A stretch of 64,000 nt of DNA from an uncultured Eubacterium sp. GTDB taxonomy: Bacteria > Bacillota > Clostridia > Oscillospirales > Acutalibacteraceae. Where the stretch lies: the NCBI GenBank assembly GCA_910577195.1, contig CAJTLP010000001.1, forward strand, positions 368,065-432,064, given 5' to 3'. Positions 1-8,627 of this stretch are shown here, piece by piece (the stretch's first letter is position 1; the number at the start of each line of letters is the position of its first letter). A program made the position numbers and the translations under genes. The notes beneath the pieces are model-generated. The model saw only the letters and a program-made list of their open reading frames with translations. It had not been told where the DNA came from and ran no database searches.

Positions 1-122
1 ATCGTTTTTGCATATTTAAAATAATTTCTGTTGAGTGTATCAGCAGACGCAGTTAAACTTCCGAATCCCAAGCAGGTTGTAACCATAACAAAGGATAATA
101 AAACAGATAAAAGCTTTTTCAC
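1..122 (-). CDS. Secreted protein, N-terminal fragment (runs off window)
   Basis: Reading leftward from a GTG at 122-120 gives 40 codons open to the window edge: a lysine-rich start, a hydrophobic stretch (LLSVLLSFVMV) and a signal-peptidase-like site (LTASA-D). An AGAGGT ribosome site lies 6 nt before the GTG, which decides the start. Only the signal peptide and about 15 mature residues are visible, so the function cannot be told. It lies downstream of the two ABC exporters on the same strand. Confidence 0.6.
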   Translation of the reverse strand, partial: MKKLLSVLLSFVMVTTCLGFGSLTASADTLNRNYFKYAKT

Positions 123-199
123 GTTATTACCTCTATATTTTTAAGCTATAAAAAATATAGCACAGGCAGGGCTGAATTACAAGGGATTTCATTTTAAAA

Positions 200-1999
200 T
201 CAAACGGTTTTATATTTTTCCGCCTGCAGATTGAACATATAGGCGTATGTGGAATTTTTTGACATAAGCTCCGCGTGTGAGCCGCTTTCAATAATTTTTC
301 CGTTTTCCATAACATAAATTTTATCCGCATTGACCGTAGTTGAAAGCCTGTGGGATATAAAGATAACCGTCTTATCCTTTGCCGCCTCAAGCATTGCCTG
401 ATTGAGATTATACTCTGCAACAGGGTCAAGATTAGCCGAAGGCTCATCAAGGATAACATACGGACAATCCTTATAGAACGCCCTTGCAATCGCAACCTTC
501 TGTGCCTCACCGCCTGACATCATAATACCGCTGTCGTTAAACTCTCTGAGCAGCTCAGTATCCATACCATCAGGGAGCTCCTTTGAAAATCCACTGTGTC
601 TCAGAGCCTCCCTTGCTCTGCTGACATCCGTATGAACATCAAGAGCCACATTCTCACCTATGGAGCAGGAAAAAATCTGAAAATCCTGAAATACCGCTGC
701 AAATCTGTCACGGTGTGACTGAACCGTATACTTTCTGATGTCCTCATTATCAATCAGTATGTTACCGTCCGTAACATCATAAAGTCTTAAAAGCAGATTG
801 GTAAGCGTCGTTTTGCCTGCTCCGTTATAGCCTACAAGGGCAATCTTTTCATACGGCTTTATTGTGAGATTAATATTGTTCAGAGTTGGCTTATCATTGC
901 CAGGATAGGTAAAGGAAAGATTCGTTAAACGGATTTCCTTCGGCTCACCTGCTGCCGCAATTCTTTCTCCGTCCTTGATTTTGAAATCAGCCTTCAGGAA
1001 TTCCCTGTACTTTTCAATCATTTTAGCTCTTTCCTCAAATCTTGCCAGTGCCCAGACCGTGAGGAAATTTATGCTCATTGCAATGGAATATGCACCATTA
1101 AAGGTCGCCACAAAATCGCCTGCACTGATGCTCTTTTTCACCATAACAAGATATCCGAGATACAACGGCAAAACGAACATAAAGCCCAGCACCTGCACAC
1201 CGATTTCCTGAAAGCAGTAAAGCCTTGTGATTTTGCCCCAGTATTTTTTCTGATTGGCAATAATATCGTCGGCTGAATCGTTGTAACGTTCTATCAGAAT
1301 CGGCTTGATATTGTTCATACGCACCTCTTTTGCATAATCCTGCAGATAGAAAATACGCTGGAAGTAATCGGCACGGCGGTGAAATTTTGTATTATCAATT
1401 CGCCTATTCATCTGCAAGTCGCCGATATACCTGCTTAGCGGCATAAATATAACAATAACCGCTAAAATGATTACAAGGCAAAGAGGATCAATGGTAAGAA
1501 GAACAGAGGATATTGTTATAAGTGAAACCACGTTGCCCACATAATTTCGCACCAGTCCTAAAAGGTTCTGAATGTTATCACTGGAAGATTCGATTGTTAA
1601 AATAAAATTATTGTAAAATTCAGGGTTATCATAGGACTCGAGGTCAAGGCTCTTCGCCTTTTCATACAGCTTTTTGTTTAATCTGTAATAGACCTTTTCC
1701 CTTTCGGTATTCCAGAAGAATTCACGAAACAGCCATGAAATCGTATAGCTTAATACGATAACTCCTGCGATAACACCCACCGCCCAGAAGATTCTGTAAA
1801 GCCTTTCGCCTGAGGTCACAACATCAATTACATACTTAACACCCAGAACACTTATCAGTCGTTCAGGCAGAATAAGGAGAATTCCCCATATAAATTCACC
1901 GATAACCAATAAAGGAGATACACTGAACAGCAGCTTTATGAAAAACAGCATATTCACAAGCATAGAGTGTCCGCCGTCGGATTTTTTCCTTTTAAACAT
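200..1999 (-). CDS. ABC exporter half-transporter (membrane domain fused to ATPase), second of a pair
   Basis: 599 aa with the type I exporter layout: an N-terminal membrane region of about six helices (roughly residues 20-330) and a C-terminal nucleotide-binding domain. Walker A GYNGAGKT is near residue 388, the signature MSGGEAQK near 492, Walker B VILDEP near 510, and the H-loop is ISHRL. The ATG at 1999 is preferred because AGGAGG sits 9 nt upstream; an ATG at 2005 would be too close. It overlaps the stop of the upstream exporter by 8 nt, so the two are translationally coupled and probably form a heterodimer in the membrane. The substrate is not shown by the sequence. The 35-aa peptide at the head of the cluster is the obvious candidate cargo (inference). 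Confidence 0.9.
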   Translation of the reverse strand: MFKRKKSDGGHSMLVNMLFFIKLLFSVSPLLVIGEFIWGILLILPERLISVLGVKYVIDVVTSGERLYRIFWAVGVIAGVIVLSYTISWLFREFFWNTEREKVYYRLNKKLYEKAKSLDLESYDNPEFYNNFILTIESSSDNIQNLLGLVRNYVGNVVSLITISSVLLTIDPLCLVIILAVIVIFMPLSRYIGDLQMNRRIDNTKFHRRADYFQRIFYLQDYAKEVRMNNIKPILIERYNDSADDIIANQKKYWGKITRLYCFQEIGVQVLGFMFVLPLYLGYLVMVKKSISAGDFVATFNGAYSIAMSINFLTVWALARFEERAKMIEKYREFLKADFKIKDGERIAAAGEPKEIRLTNLSFTYPGNDKPTLNNINLTIKPYEKIALVGYNGAGKTTLTNLLLRLYDVTDGNILIDNEDIRKYTVQSHRDRFAAVFQDFQIFSCSIGENVALDVHTDVSRAREALRHSGFSKELPDGMDTELLREFNDSGIMMSGGEAQKVAIARAFYKDCPYVILDEPSANLDPVAEYNLNQAMLEAAKDKTVIFISHRLSTTVNADKIYVMENGKIIESGSHAELMSKNSTYAYMFNLQAEKYKTV

Positions 2000-3818
2000 T
2001 ATCATCACCCTCCTCTCCGTTATAGCTTGAAGCCTGCAGTGTAAACATATCCGCATACGCACCGCCCTTTGCCATAAGCTCACTGTGCGTACCTGTTTCT
2101 AAAATTGTACCGCCGCCAAGCACAATAATTCTGTCGCTTAAGACAGCACTTGACAGCCTGTGGGATATGTAAATTACAGTCTTATTTTCTGTAATTTTTA
2201 TAAGATTTTCATACATCTTGTATTCAGCAATGGGGTCAAGAGCCGAGCTCGGCTCGTCAAGAATAGCCACGTCAAAATCCTTAGCAAATAATCTTGCTGT
2301 GGAAACCTTTTGATTTTCTCCGCCGGAGAGACCTGCTCCGTTTTCATCAAATTCACGTGTAAGCACCGTATCTCCGCCGTCAGCAAAGGTGCTGATTTTA
2401 TCCCAGACTCCGCTTTGCTCAAGGGCTTTTTGTGCAATTTTCTTATCCTCGTCACTGCACGCACGGCACATTACATTTTCAAAAATGGATATGGCAAAAT
2501 TCTTATAATCCTGAAAGACTGTGGCAAAGGCATTGCGAAGGGAGTCCAGATTATATTCCTTAACATTTACACCATTATAAAGAACCTCACCCTCAGTGGC
2601 ATCATAAAAGCGTAAAAGCAGCTTAACGAGCGTAGACTTACCTGCACCGTTTACACCGACAACGGCAACCGTTTCACCCTTGCTGGTTTTAAAGGATACA
2701 TTCTTCAAAGAATAGCTGTTCGCACTCGGATATATGAAGGACACATTTTTAAATTCAATACTTTCAAATTCTCCTGCCATTTTATCACCTGATACTACCT
2801 TCGGCTCATATTCAAAAAATTCCCTCAGATTCTGAAAATAGAGTGCCATCTGCGTCATATCATCAAAGCTTTCAGCAATATCCATAGTAGCCGTGCGGAC
2901 AGATGTAATTGCAGACAGCACAACACTGAAGCCTGAAACGGTCATCGTATTTTTAACAACGAACTCATATCCGGCATAGGCATATGTGCCGATAATCGGA
3001 ATGAAATCGCTGAACAGCGAGCTTACCATACTGTACACAAACAGGACAACACCATATTCCCTCAATATTTTTATATTCGCCTTGATTGCCGCCTCAAAGC
3101 GGTTCATCAGTACAGCAAAAATATTTGACGTACGCATATCCTTTGAAAAATCGCGAAGAAAAACAGTACGCTGAATATATGCTTTGATTCTGTTATTTGT
3201 TGTCATCTTCAAATCTCTTTTATATACCTGACGGCTTTTTGACATCTCAATGGCGAACACCAGAAGCACAGGCAGAAGAAACAATATATAAATCGGATTG
3301 ACAACCGATACCGTCGTGATAACGCAAGCAAAAGAAATCAGTCCGCCGAAAATGGATGAGACCGAGTAGCATATTAAATCGAAAAAGCTATTGGTAAGAA
3401 CTAAGGTTGCTCTTTGGTATTTATCATAAAAAACAGGGTCCTCATAGCAGGCAACGTCAAGGGAATTCGCCTTTTCAAACACCATATTATTGAGCACCTT
3501 CAAAACATTTTTCGTGGCAAACTGATTCATTTTTTCGCCCTTCCAGTGCAGGAGCTTAACCATAGCTGAAATAATGAAAAACAGAACAAGATATTTTACA
3601 TAAACGGTAAAATCATCATTGCCGCTGATAACCTCCAGCAGTATTTTTAAAAACAGAATATTCTGTATAAACAACGCAAAAACATCCTTGCAGGTCTGCT
3701 GCAGCAGGTAGCCGAGCAGCAGCTTTTTATCTGCTCTCCACACGAGCTTAACGGCGTACCACACATTCCTGAACACAGGCACATTCATCTGCGCCTCATC
3801 AATTTTTATCCATCTCAT
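1992..3818 (-). CDS. ABC exporter half-transporter (membrane domain fused to ATPase), first of a pair
   Basis: 608 aa with a membrane domain over about residues 20-320 and an ATPase with Walker A GVNGAGKS near 383, signature LSGGENQK near 496, Walker B VAILDEP and H-loop ISHRL. GAGGTG lies 5 nt before the ATG. Its closest relative here is the next gene, with the same length and architecture, as expected for heterodimeric exporters. Both Walker B motifs are followed by the Glu normally needed for hydrolysis. A strong hairpin with a T-run lies directly upstream, between this gene and the small peptide gene, so its expression is probably lower than that of the peptide. Substrate unknown. Confidence 0.9.
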   Translation of the reverse strand: MRWIKIDEAQMNVPVFRNVWYAVKLVWRADKKLLLGYLLQQTCKDVFALFIQNILFLKILLEVISGNDDFTVYVKYLVLFFIISAMVKLLHWKGEKMNQFATKNVLKVLNNMVFEKANSLDVACYEDPVFYDKYQRATLVLTNSFFDLICYSVSSIFGGLISFACVITTVSVVNPIYILFLLPVLLVFAIEMSKSRQVYKRDLKMTTNNRIKAYIQRTVFLRDFSKDMRTSNIFAVLMNRFEAAIKANIKILREYGVVLFVYSMVSSLFSDFIPIIGTYAYAGYEFVVKNTMTVSGFSVVLSAITSVRTATMDIAESFDDMTQMALYFQNLREFFEYEPKVVSGDKMAGEFESIEFKNVSFIYPSANSYSLKNVSFKTSKGETVAVVGVNGAGKSTLVKLLLRFYDATEGEVLYNGVNVKEYNLDSLRNAFATVFQDYKNFAISIFENVMCRACSDEDKKIAQKALEQSGVWDKISTFADGGDTVLTREFDENGAGLSGGENQKVSTARLFAKDFDVAILDEPSSALDPIAEYKMYENLIKITENKTVIYISHRLSSAVLSDRIIVLGGGTILETGTHSELMAKGGAYADMFTLQASSYNGEEGDDNV

Positions 3819-3848
3819 TTTTTCACCTCATTCACATAAAAATAAAAA

Positions 3849-3874
3849 CACCACCGACAAAACTGCCGGCGGTG
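3849..3874 (-). terminator. Hairpin plus T-run between peptide gene and ABC exporters (terminator or attenuator)
   Basis: On the minus strand an 11-bp stem (CACCGCCGGCA with TGTCGGTGGTG, two G-T pairs) closes a 4-nt loop and is followed by TTTTTATTTTTA. It lies 18 nt past the peptide stop and about 30 nt before the exporter start, in the position used by many peptide operons to make more precursor than transporter. Confidence 0.8.
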
Positions 3875-3891
3875 CAAAAAATAACACACAA

Positions 3892-3999
3892 TTACTGATT
3901 ATGATTGTGAACATAATCAGCATACCTGCAGAAAATATTAGAATGATATCTCTGTTCAAACCACTTTTTAGGCATATAATCGTAAGAATAAGTTGTCAT
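3892..3999 (-). CDS. Small peptide, 35 aa, upstream of tandem ABC exporters
   Basis: The ATG at 3999-3997 is preceded by AGGAGG 8 nt upstream, one of the best ribosome sites in the window, and followed by 35 sense codons and TAA. The peptide starts MTTYSYDYMPKKWFEQ and ends ADYVHNHNQ. It has six Tyr, one Trp, one Cys (residue 24), no signal peptide and no membrane segment. A promoter-like TTGCTT-17-TATGCT pair lies just upstream. Followed by an attenuator-like hairpin and two exporters, it looks like an exported or modified peptide such as a bacteriocin, pheromone or RiPP precursor (inference). There is no modifying enzyme and no double-Gly leader in view, and I recognise no family. Confidence 0.65.
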   Translation of the reverse strand: MTTYSYDYMPKKWFEQRYHSNIFCRYADYVHNHNQ

Positions 4000-4043
4000 T
4001 ATGTTCACCTCCTGAATAGATTTATTGATTAACCAATGAAACC

Positions 4044-4072
4044 AGCATAACACAGCAAATCGCAAAAAGCAA
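4044..4072 (-). promoter_or_regulatory. Candidate promoter of the peptide/exporter operon
   Basis: Minus strand TTGCTT (4072-4067), 17-nt spacer, TATGCT (4049-4044), placing a start about 40 nt before the peptide gene in the gap after the nucleotidyltransferase gene. Confidence 0.45.
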
Positions 4073-4092
4073 CAACTTTGTTAAAATTTGGA

Positions 4093-4755
4093 TTAAAAAT
4101 TCTCCTGCTTTATCTGATTTCCTGCCCATTCCATAAAGATCTGTGTTCCCTCATCAAAATCAATTTTCTGTATAGGTTTCATAGAAAGTATTAATATTTC
4201 CCTGTCTGTAACGTCAAGAACTTTCAGCATATCTGATTTTGACTGAATATAAACACCTGTTTTGTAAAAATACTTTGCCCTTAAAACAAATACGGCTTTT
4301 TTAAGCAGGGCTTTCAGTATTTCACCGCTTTTTTCGTGAATTCCGTTATGAACACACAAATGATAAATATCACATACATCCCGATTCATTGCGTTTAAAA
4401 TATCCGACTTTTCAATTCGTTCGCCAAGCCAATCCATATTGCCGTAAATGGGTTTTGTATCATAATAAAAGGTGAACAAATCCGCTCTGTTCCAGTTCTC
4501 AATTTCACGGATTCCGGATATAAAGCCGCACACCTTTTCTCTGTATTCCATATCCTTTATTGCATTTTCATACTTCTTTAAATCCTCATACAAAAAAGTA
4601 TCCAGCAGAAGTACAACGTCAATATCACTGCTCTGTGTCGCCTCGCCTCTTGCAAAGCTGCCCTGAATACCGATGAATTCTATTCTGTCGTTAAAGCAAT
4701 CTTTTACTCTTCGGACGTATTCCTTTAACCATTCATCCATACAAAAATCCTTCAA
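4093..4755 (-). CDS. Nucleotidyltransferase-domain protein (Pol beta superfamily)
   Basis: 220 aa from a TTG at 4755. GGAGGT lies 7 nt before that TTG, whereas the upstream ATG has no ribosome site. Near residue 40 is the minimal nucleotidyltransferase motif GSFARGEATQSSDIDVVLLL, with the Gly-Ser and paired Asp residues that bind metal and nucleotide. The family transfers a nucleotide to a small molecule or protein (aminoglycoside adenylyltransferases, MNT toxin-antitoxin partners and others). The C-terminal 130 residues look alpha-helical. No HEPN partner gene lies beside it and no particular substrate can be assigned. Confidence 0.75.
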   Translation of the reverse strand: MKDFCMDEWLKEYVRRVKDCFNDRIEFIGIQGSFARGEATQSSDIDVVLLLDTFLYEDLKKYENAIKDMEYREKVCGFISGIREIENWNRADLFTFYYDTKPIYGNMDWLGERIEKSDILNAMNRDVCDIYHLCVHNGIHEKSGEILKALLKKAVFVLRAKYFYKTGVYIQSKSDMLKVLDVTDREILILSMKPIQKIDFDEGTQIFMEWAGNQIKQENF

Positions 4756-4834
4756 AGAACTCACCTCCGTATTATCATAACACAGAACAATCTGTTTTTC
4801 CTGACAATTTGTGCGATGATAATAGCAAATAAAA

Positions 4835-4864
4835 AAGGTCACACTGCAAAAGCAGTATGACCTT
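4835..4864 (-). terminator. Terminator after serA
   Basis: Minus strand AAGGTCATACTGC, short loop, GCAGTGTGACCTT, followed by TTTTTATTT. It begins 17 nt past the serA stop. Confidence 0.85.
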
Positions 4865-4880
4865 GAAAATTTATATTGTC

Positions 4881-6041
4881 TTATCTGATAACTCTTACCT
4901 TGATTACACCGTCAATTGCAGTGATATCGTCAACAACCTTCTGTGCAGGGTCGCTGTCTGTATCAATGATTGAGTAAGCCCATTCACCGCGATTCTTATC
5001 CTCAAACGCAGAAATGTTAATGCCGTCTTTGCTGATTGTATCTGTAATTGTTGCGATCATATTCGGCTGATTTTTATGAATAACGGTAATTCTTGCAACA
5101 CCTGTCTTAGCAACGGAAACAGCCGGCATATTTACAGAATTCTTGATATTACCGTTTTCAAGGAAATCAATAAGCTCAAGAGCACCCATTGATGCGCAGT
5201 TCTCCTCACTCTCAGGTGTTGAAGCACCAAGATGAGGAATAGCAATAACACCGTCAACACCGATAAGCTCTGCAGATGGGAAATCCGTTACATAAGCAGC
5301 CATTTTTCCGTCTTCAAGTGCTGTAACAATATCAGCTGAAACGGCAAGATCACCACGAGCAAAGTTCATAATTCTTACTGTATCCTTCATTGTTGCAATT
5401 GTATCTGCACAAATGATACCCTTTGTTTCAGGAGTAAGCGGAACATGCAGTGTAAGATAATCGGCAACAGGGAAAATCTCATCAAGATTATTATTAACAG
5501 TGATACCTGCCTTAAGCTGAGCATCTTTAGGAAGGAATGGATCATAGCCGATAACGTTCATACCAAGATCAACTGCAGCCTCTGCAACAAGACGACCGAT
5601 TGCACCGAGACCGATAACGCCAAGCGTTTTGCCCTTGATCTCAGGACCTGCAAAAGCACTCTTGCCCTTTTCAACGACCTTTCCTACATTGTCCCCCTCA
5701 TCTTTGATTGTCTTGCACCAGTCAATCGCCTTTGTCACCTTACGGCTTGAAAGAAGAAGTCCACAGATAACAAGCTCCTTAACTGCATTTGCATTTGCAC
5801 CGGGAGTATTGAATACAACAATACCCTTCTGTGCACAATCAGCAACAGGAATATTATTTACACCTGCACCGGCTCTTGCGATTGCAAGGAGAGACTCAGG
5901 CATTTCCATATCGTGCATAGATGCACTTCTTACCATAATTGCATCAGGATTATCTATTTCATTTGCGCAGGTATACTTGTCAGCATCAAACTTTGACAAG
6001 CCTACATCTGAAATCTTATTAAGCGTTTTAATATTAAACAT
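4881..6041 (-). CDS. serA: D-3-phosphoglycerate dehydrogenase
   Basis: 386 aa. It oxidises 3-phosphoglycerate to 3-phosphohydroxypyruvate with NAD, the first step of serine synthesis in the cytosol. The Rossmann motif GVIGLGAIGRLVAE is near residue 140, followed by the D-2-hydroxyacid dehydrogenase features NFARGD and IPHLGAST (catalytic His). Residues about 316-386 form an ACT domain (VARITVIHKNQPNMIATITD) that in this family gives serine feedback control. This is the short form lacking the extra ASB domain of the 520-aa enzymes. It lies downstream of serC on the same strand with a 110-nt gap holding a repeat element, so the two are probably one unit. Confidence 0.95.
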   Translation of the reverse strand: MFNIKTLNKISDVGLSKFDADKYTCANEIDNPDAIMVRSASMHDMEMPESLLAIARAGAGVNNIPVADCAQKGIVVFNTPGANANAVKELVICGLLLSSRKVTKAIDWCKTIKDEGDNVGKVVEKGKSAFAGPEIKGKTLGVIGLGAIGRLVAEAAVDLGMNVIGYDPFLPKDAQLKAGITVNNNLDEIFPVADYLTLHVPLTPETKGIICADTIATMKDTVRIMNFARGDLAVSADIVTALEDGKMAAYVTDFPSAELIGVDGVIAIPHLGASTPESEENCASMGALELIDFLENGNIKNSVNMPAVSVAKTGVARITVIHKNQPNMIATITDTISKDGINISAFEDKNRGEWAYSIIDTDSDPAQKVVDDITAIDGVIKVRVIR

Positions 6042-6060
6042 AGTATTTCTCCATTTTCAT

Positions 6061-6129
6061 AGGGGAGGGCTCTGTGCCCTCCTGATAGATTTTATAGAAT
6101 TGCGGGCAAGCGTGGAAACTTGCCCCTAC
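6061..6129 (-). repeat. Two-hairpin interspersed repeat, copy A
   Basis: Read on the minus strand it starts GTAGGGGCAAG TTTCCACG CTTGCCCG and ends GGAGGGCACAGAGCCCTCC CCTA, two adjacent stem-loops of about 28 and 22 nt. A second copy lies at 34616-34682 with the same layout. It fills most of the serC-serA gap and has no coding potential. Confidence 0.75.
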
Positions 6130-6151
6130 AATAATGCAAAAGCATCATAGA

Positions 6152-7237
6152 TCATTTGTTGTTTTTTTCAAACTCAGCCATGAATTCTACAAGCTTTTCA
6201 ACGCCCTCGATTGGCATAGCGTTGTAGATAGAAGCTCTCATACCGCCAACGGATCTGTGGCCCTTAAGGTTAACAAAGCCTGCCTCAGTAGCCTCTGCGA
6301 TGAACTTCTTCTCAAGCTCATCATCACCGATGATAAATGGTACGTTCATAAGTGAACGGTCCTCAGGAACAACTGTACCCTTAAACATTTCTGAATTGTC
6401 AAGGAAGTTATAAAGAACAGCAGCCTTCTTTTCATTTCTTTCCTTCATCTTCTCAAGACCGCCGATATCATTCTTAATCCACTCGAGAACAAGCTTGCAG
6501 ATATAAATTGTCCAGCAAGGAGGTGTATTGTAAAGTGAATCCGCATCTGCCTGAACCTGATAGTTCATCATAACAGGTGTGATATCTCTTGCCTTGCCAA
6601 GTAAATCCTCACGAATGATTGCAACAACAAGACCAGCAGGAGCAACATTCTTCTGCGCACCGAAATAAACGACACCGAATTTGCTGATGTCAAGCGGCTC
6701 TGAAAGTGCACATGATGATACATCTGCAATAAGAACCTTATCGCCTACAGGAGGAAGCTCCTTGTAAACTGTACCGTAAATTGTATTGTTCATACAAATA
6801 TAAACATAGTCAGCATCTTCACGGAAATCCTCAGCCTTAGTCTTTGGAATATAGCTGAAGGTCTTATCAGCAGATGAAGCAGCTGCAACAACATCACCGT
6901 ACTTCTGAGCCTCCTGAAAAGCCTTCTTAGCCCACTGACCTGTGATGATATAGTCTGCCTTGCCTGTTCCGTTCATAAAGTTGAGCGGAATTGCTGAGAA
7001 CTGTGCTGATGCACCGCCCTGTAAAAACAGAACCTTATAGTTATCAGGAATGTTATAAAGCTCTCTCATAAGAGCCTCTGCATCCTTGATAATCTTGTCG
7101 AAAACCTTTGAGCGGTGGCTCATTTCCATTACAGACTGACCGCTGCCCTGATAATCCATCATTTCTGCTGCAGCCTGCTCAAGTACCTTTTCAGGTAAAG
7201 TTGAAGGACCTGCACTGAAGTTATAAACTCTTGCCAT
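6152..7237 (-). CDS. serC: Phosphoserine aminotransferase
   Basis: 361 aa, the usual length. A class V PLP aminotransferase that converts 3-phosphohydroxypyruvate and glutamate to O-phosphoserine, the second step of serine synthesis, and that may also act in PLP synthesis. It opens with the family signature YNFSAGPSTLPEKVL, and the PLP-binding Lys is in VYFGAQKNVAPAGL near residue 195. AGGAG lies 7 nt before the ATG. It is the first gene of a probable serC-serA operon driven by the promoter at 7294-7321. Confidence 0.96.
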   Translation of the reverse strand: MARVYNFSAGPSTLPEKVLEQAAAEMMDYQGSGQSVMEMSHRSKVFDKIIKDAEALMRELYNIPDNYKVLFLQGGASAQFSAIPLNFMNGTGKADYIITGQWAKKAFQEAQKYGDVVAAASSADKTFSYIPKTKAEDFREDADYVYICMNNTIYGTVYKELPPVGDKVLIADVSSCALSEPLDISKFGVVYFGAQKNVAPAGLVVAIIREDLLGKARDITPVMMNYQVQADADSLYNTPPCWTIYICKLVLEWIKNDIGGLEKMKERNEKKAAVLYNFLDNSEMFKGTVVPEDRSLMNVPFIIGDDELEKKFIAEATEAGFVNLKGHRSVGGMRASIYNAMPIEGVEKLVEFMAEFEKNNK

Positions 7238-7293
7238 AATTTTTCTCCTATTTAATATAAAATATTTGCATTCTAAATTTAAGTGCTTATTAC

Positions 7294-7321
7294 ATTATAA
7301 TATTGTTTAACATTTTGTCAA
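7294..7321 (-). promoter_or_regulatory. serC promoter
   Basis: Minus strand TTGACA (7321-7316), 16-nt spacer, TATAAT (7299-7294), both consensus. The predicted start is about 50 nt before the serC ATG. Confidence 0.75.
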
Positions 7322-7429
7322 TGATTGTTTGTGAACTTTGTAGAAAATAACGAATTATTGTTAATAAATTAACAATATTATTTGCGTTTCATATAAAAGT
7401 TTGGTAATAACAGTTACAAAAGCTTTTAC

Positions 7430-7458
7430 TTGTTTCATTATACACTTTATGATATAAT
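7430..7458 (+). promoter_or_regulatory. Promoter of the small membrane protein gene at 7492
   Basis: TTGTTT (7430-7435), 17-nt spacer, TATAAT (7453-7458), 33 nt before the ATG with a GGAGG site in between. Confidence 0.65.
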
Positions 7459-7491
7459 GAATAAAAAGATTATTGATTCCGGAGGATCATT

Positions 7492-7824
7492 ATGAATTTA
7501 GGTGCATTATTGATTTTAGAGCTTGTCATTCTTTTTTCGTTTATAATCACAAGTATTTTTATGTTCATTCCGAAAAAGAATGATACTGTGCATAAAATTT
7601 TCTTTTCATTGGCAATCGCACTGAGTGTACTCGTTACCGCTATAAATGCAACATCTCTGCCGTCTGATTTTGTAACACAGATTATTTTGTCATGGCTCGG
7701 ACTTATACCGTCAGCAATCGGCGTAATTATTGCAGTGGCAAAGGGTAAACCAAATACTGTGGCAAAGCTTCTTGTTATGTTCACAAGTGTTTACGGTGCT
7801 GTATGCTACCTGTTCCTGTTTTAA
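7492..7824 (+). CDS. Small integral membrane protein, unknown function
   Basis: 110 aa with a clear GGAGG ribosome site 7 nt before the ATG. Hydropathy by eye suggests four membrane segments: about residues 4-25, 35-52, 60-82 and 88-108. Short polar loops (IPKKNDTVHK and AKGKPNTVAK) separate them. I recognise no family motif. It is monocistronic, with its own promoter and a terminator directly after it, and is divergent from serC. Confidence 0.7.
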   Translation: MNLGALLILELVILFSFIITSIFMFIPKKNDTVHKIFFSLAIALSVLVTAINATSLPSDFVTQIILSWLGLIPSAIGVIIAVAKGKPNTVAKLLVMFTSVYGAVCYLFLF

Positions 7825-7850
7825 TGCATAATATAAATAGTATAAAAAAA

Positions 7851-7880
7851 GACTGACTCAAAAATCACAATGAGTCAGTC
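7851..7880. terminator. Bidirectional terminator
   Basis: GACTGACTCA and TGAGTCAGTC form a perfect 10-bp stem with a 10-nt loop. T-rich on the plus side and A-rich before it, it can serve both the plus gene at 7492 and the minus gene ending at 7904. Confidence 0.85.
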
Positions 7881-7903
7881 CTTTTTATTTTCAACATAAT
7901 ATA

Positions 7904-8614
7904 TTACTTGCAGAACTTATGATCTCCGATAACCTTTACCACAGGTCTTGAATGCATAAAGGAATCATTTGTTTTCTTTGCATTAAAATAGTAAATTGCA
8001 CCGCCTGACGGATCCCAGCCATTCAGTGCATCGCGTGCTGCACGCTTTGCAGATTCCGCAACCGGCTGATACCAGTTGGAATCATTAACGCAGGAGAATG
8101 CCCCATTCTGATAAACAACGCCACTGATGGAATCAGGGAAGGATGGATGCTTTACTCTGTTGAGAATTACCGCACCGACTGCTACCTGACCCTCATAGCT
8201 TTCTCCTCTCGCCTCAGCACTGATGACCTTTGCCAAAAGCTCAACGTCAGAATTTGAATAGCTTGTACTGTTTGAAGAATCACTGCCGCCTAAACCAAGA
8301 TAAAGCAAGGTCTGTTTACCGCAAATGCCGTCTGCCGTGATACCGCAGTTACGCTGGAATGAGGTTACTGCTGACTTCGTTGCCTGTCCGTATATGCCAT
8401 CAACGGAGCCTTTATAGTATCCGAGAGAGGATAGTTTTCTCTGAATGGATTTAACCTCATTACCTGTTGAGCCAAGCTTTGATACAGCATAAGAGGTCTG
8501 TGTTCTTTCAGATACGGCAATGTAGCCAATGCCTCCTACAATAGATGCACAGACAATAACTGCCAGTGCCACCATAACCGCTATAAAATTTCTGACTGCT
8601 TTATATACTGTCAT
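7904..8614 (-). CDS. sleB: Spore cortex-lytic/cell wall hydrolase, SleB family
   Basis: 236 aa: an N-terminal membrane anchor or signal (residues 8-33, FIAVMVALAVIVCASIVGGI), a peptidoglycan-binding type 1 domain (about 46-108, with VKSIQRKLSSLGYY and DGIYGQAT), a Ser/Asn-rich linker, and a Hydrolase_2 domain (about 125-236) with the catalytic-Glu region VISAEARGE and the AVILNRV motif. SleB enzymes are lytic transglycosylases that open the spore cortex at germination, and close relatives act on vegetative wall. There is no adjacent ypeB; a small membrane protein gene lies 13 nt upstream instead. The exact role, cortex or vegetative wall, is not settled by sequence. Confidence 0.88.
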   Translation of the reverse strand: MTVYKAVRNFIAVMVALAVIVCASIVGGIGYIAVSERTQTSYAVSKLGSTGNEVKSIQRKLSSLGYYKGSVDGIYGQATKSAVTSFQRNCGITADGICGKQTLLYLGLGGSDSSNSTSYSNSDVELLAKVISAEARGESYEGQVAVGAVILNRVKHPSFPDSISGVVYQNGAFSCVNDSNWYQPVAESAKRAARDALNGWDPSGGAIYYFNAKKTNDSFMHSRPVVKVIGDHKFCK

Positions 8615-8627
8615 ACCATTGTCCCCT

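Noticed and set aside
5629..6150. Long open frame on the plus strand opposite serA (173 codons)
   Set aside because: It lies antisense to a well-supported serA, has no ribosome site and no recognisable protein features; it follows from serA codon use.
7470..7784. Open frame on the minus strand opposite the small membrane protein gene
   Set aside because: The plus-strand gene has promoter, GGAGG site and terminator; the antisense frame has none.
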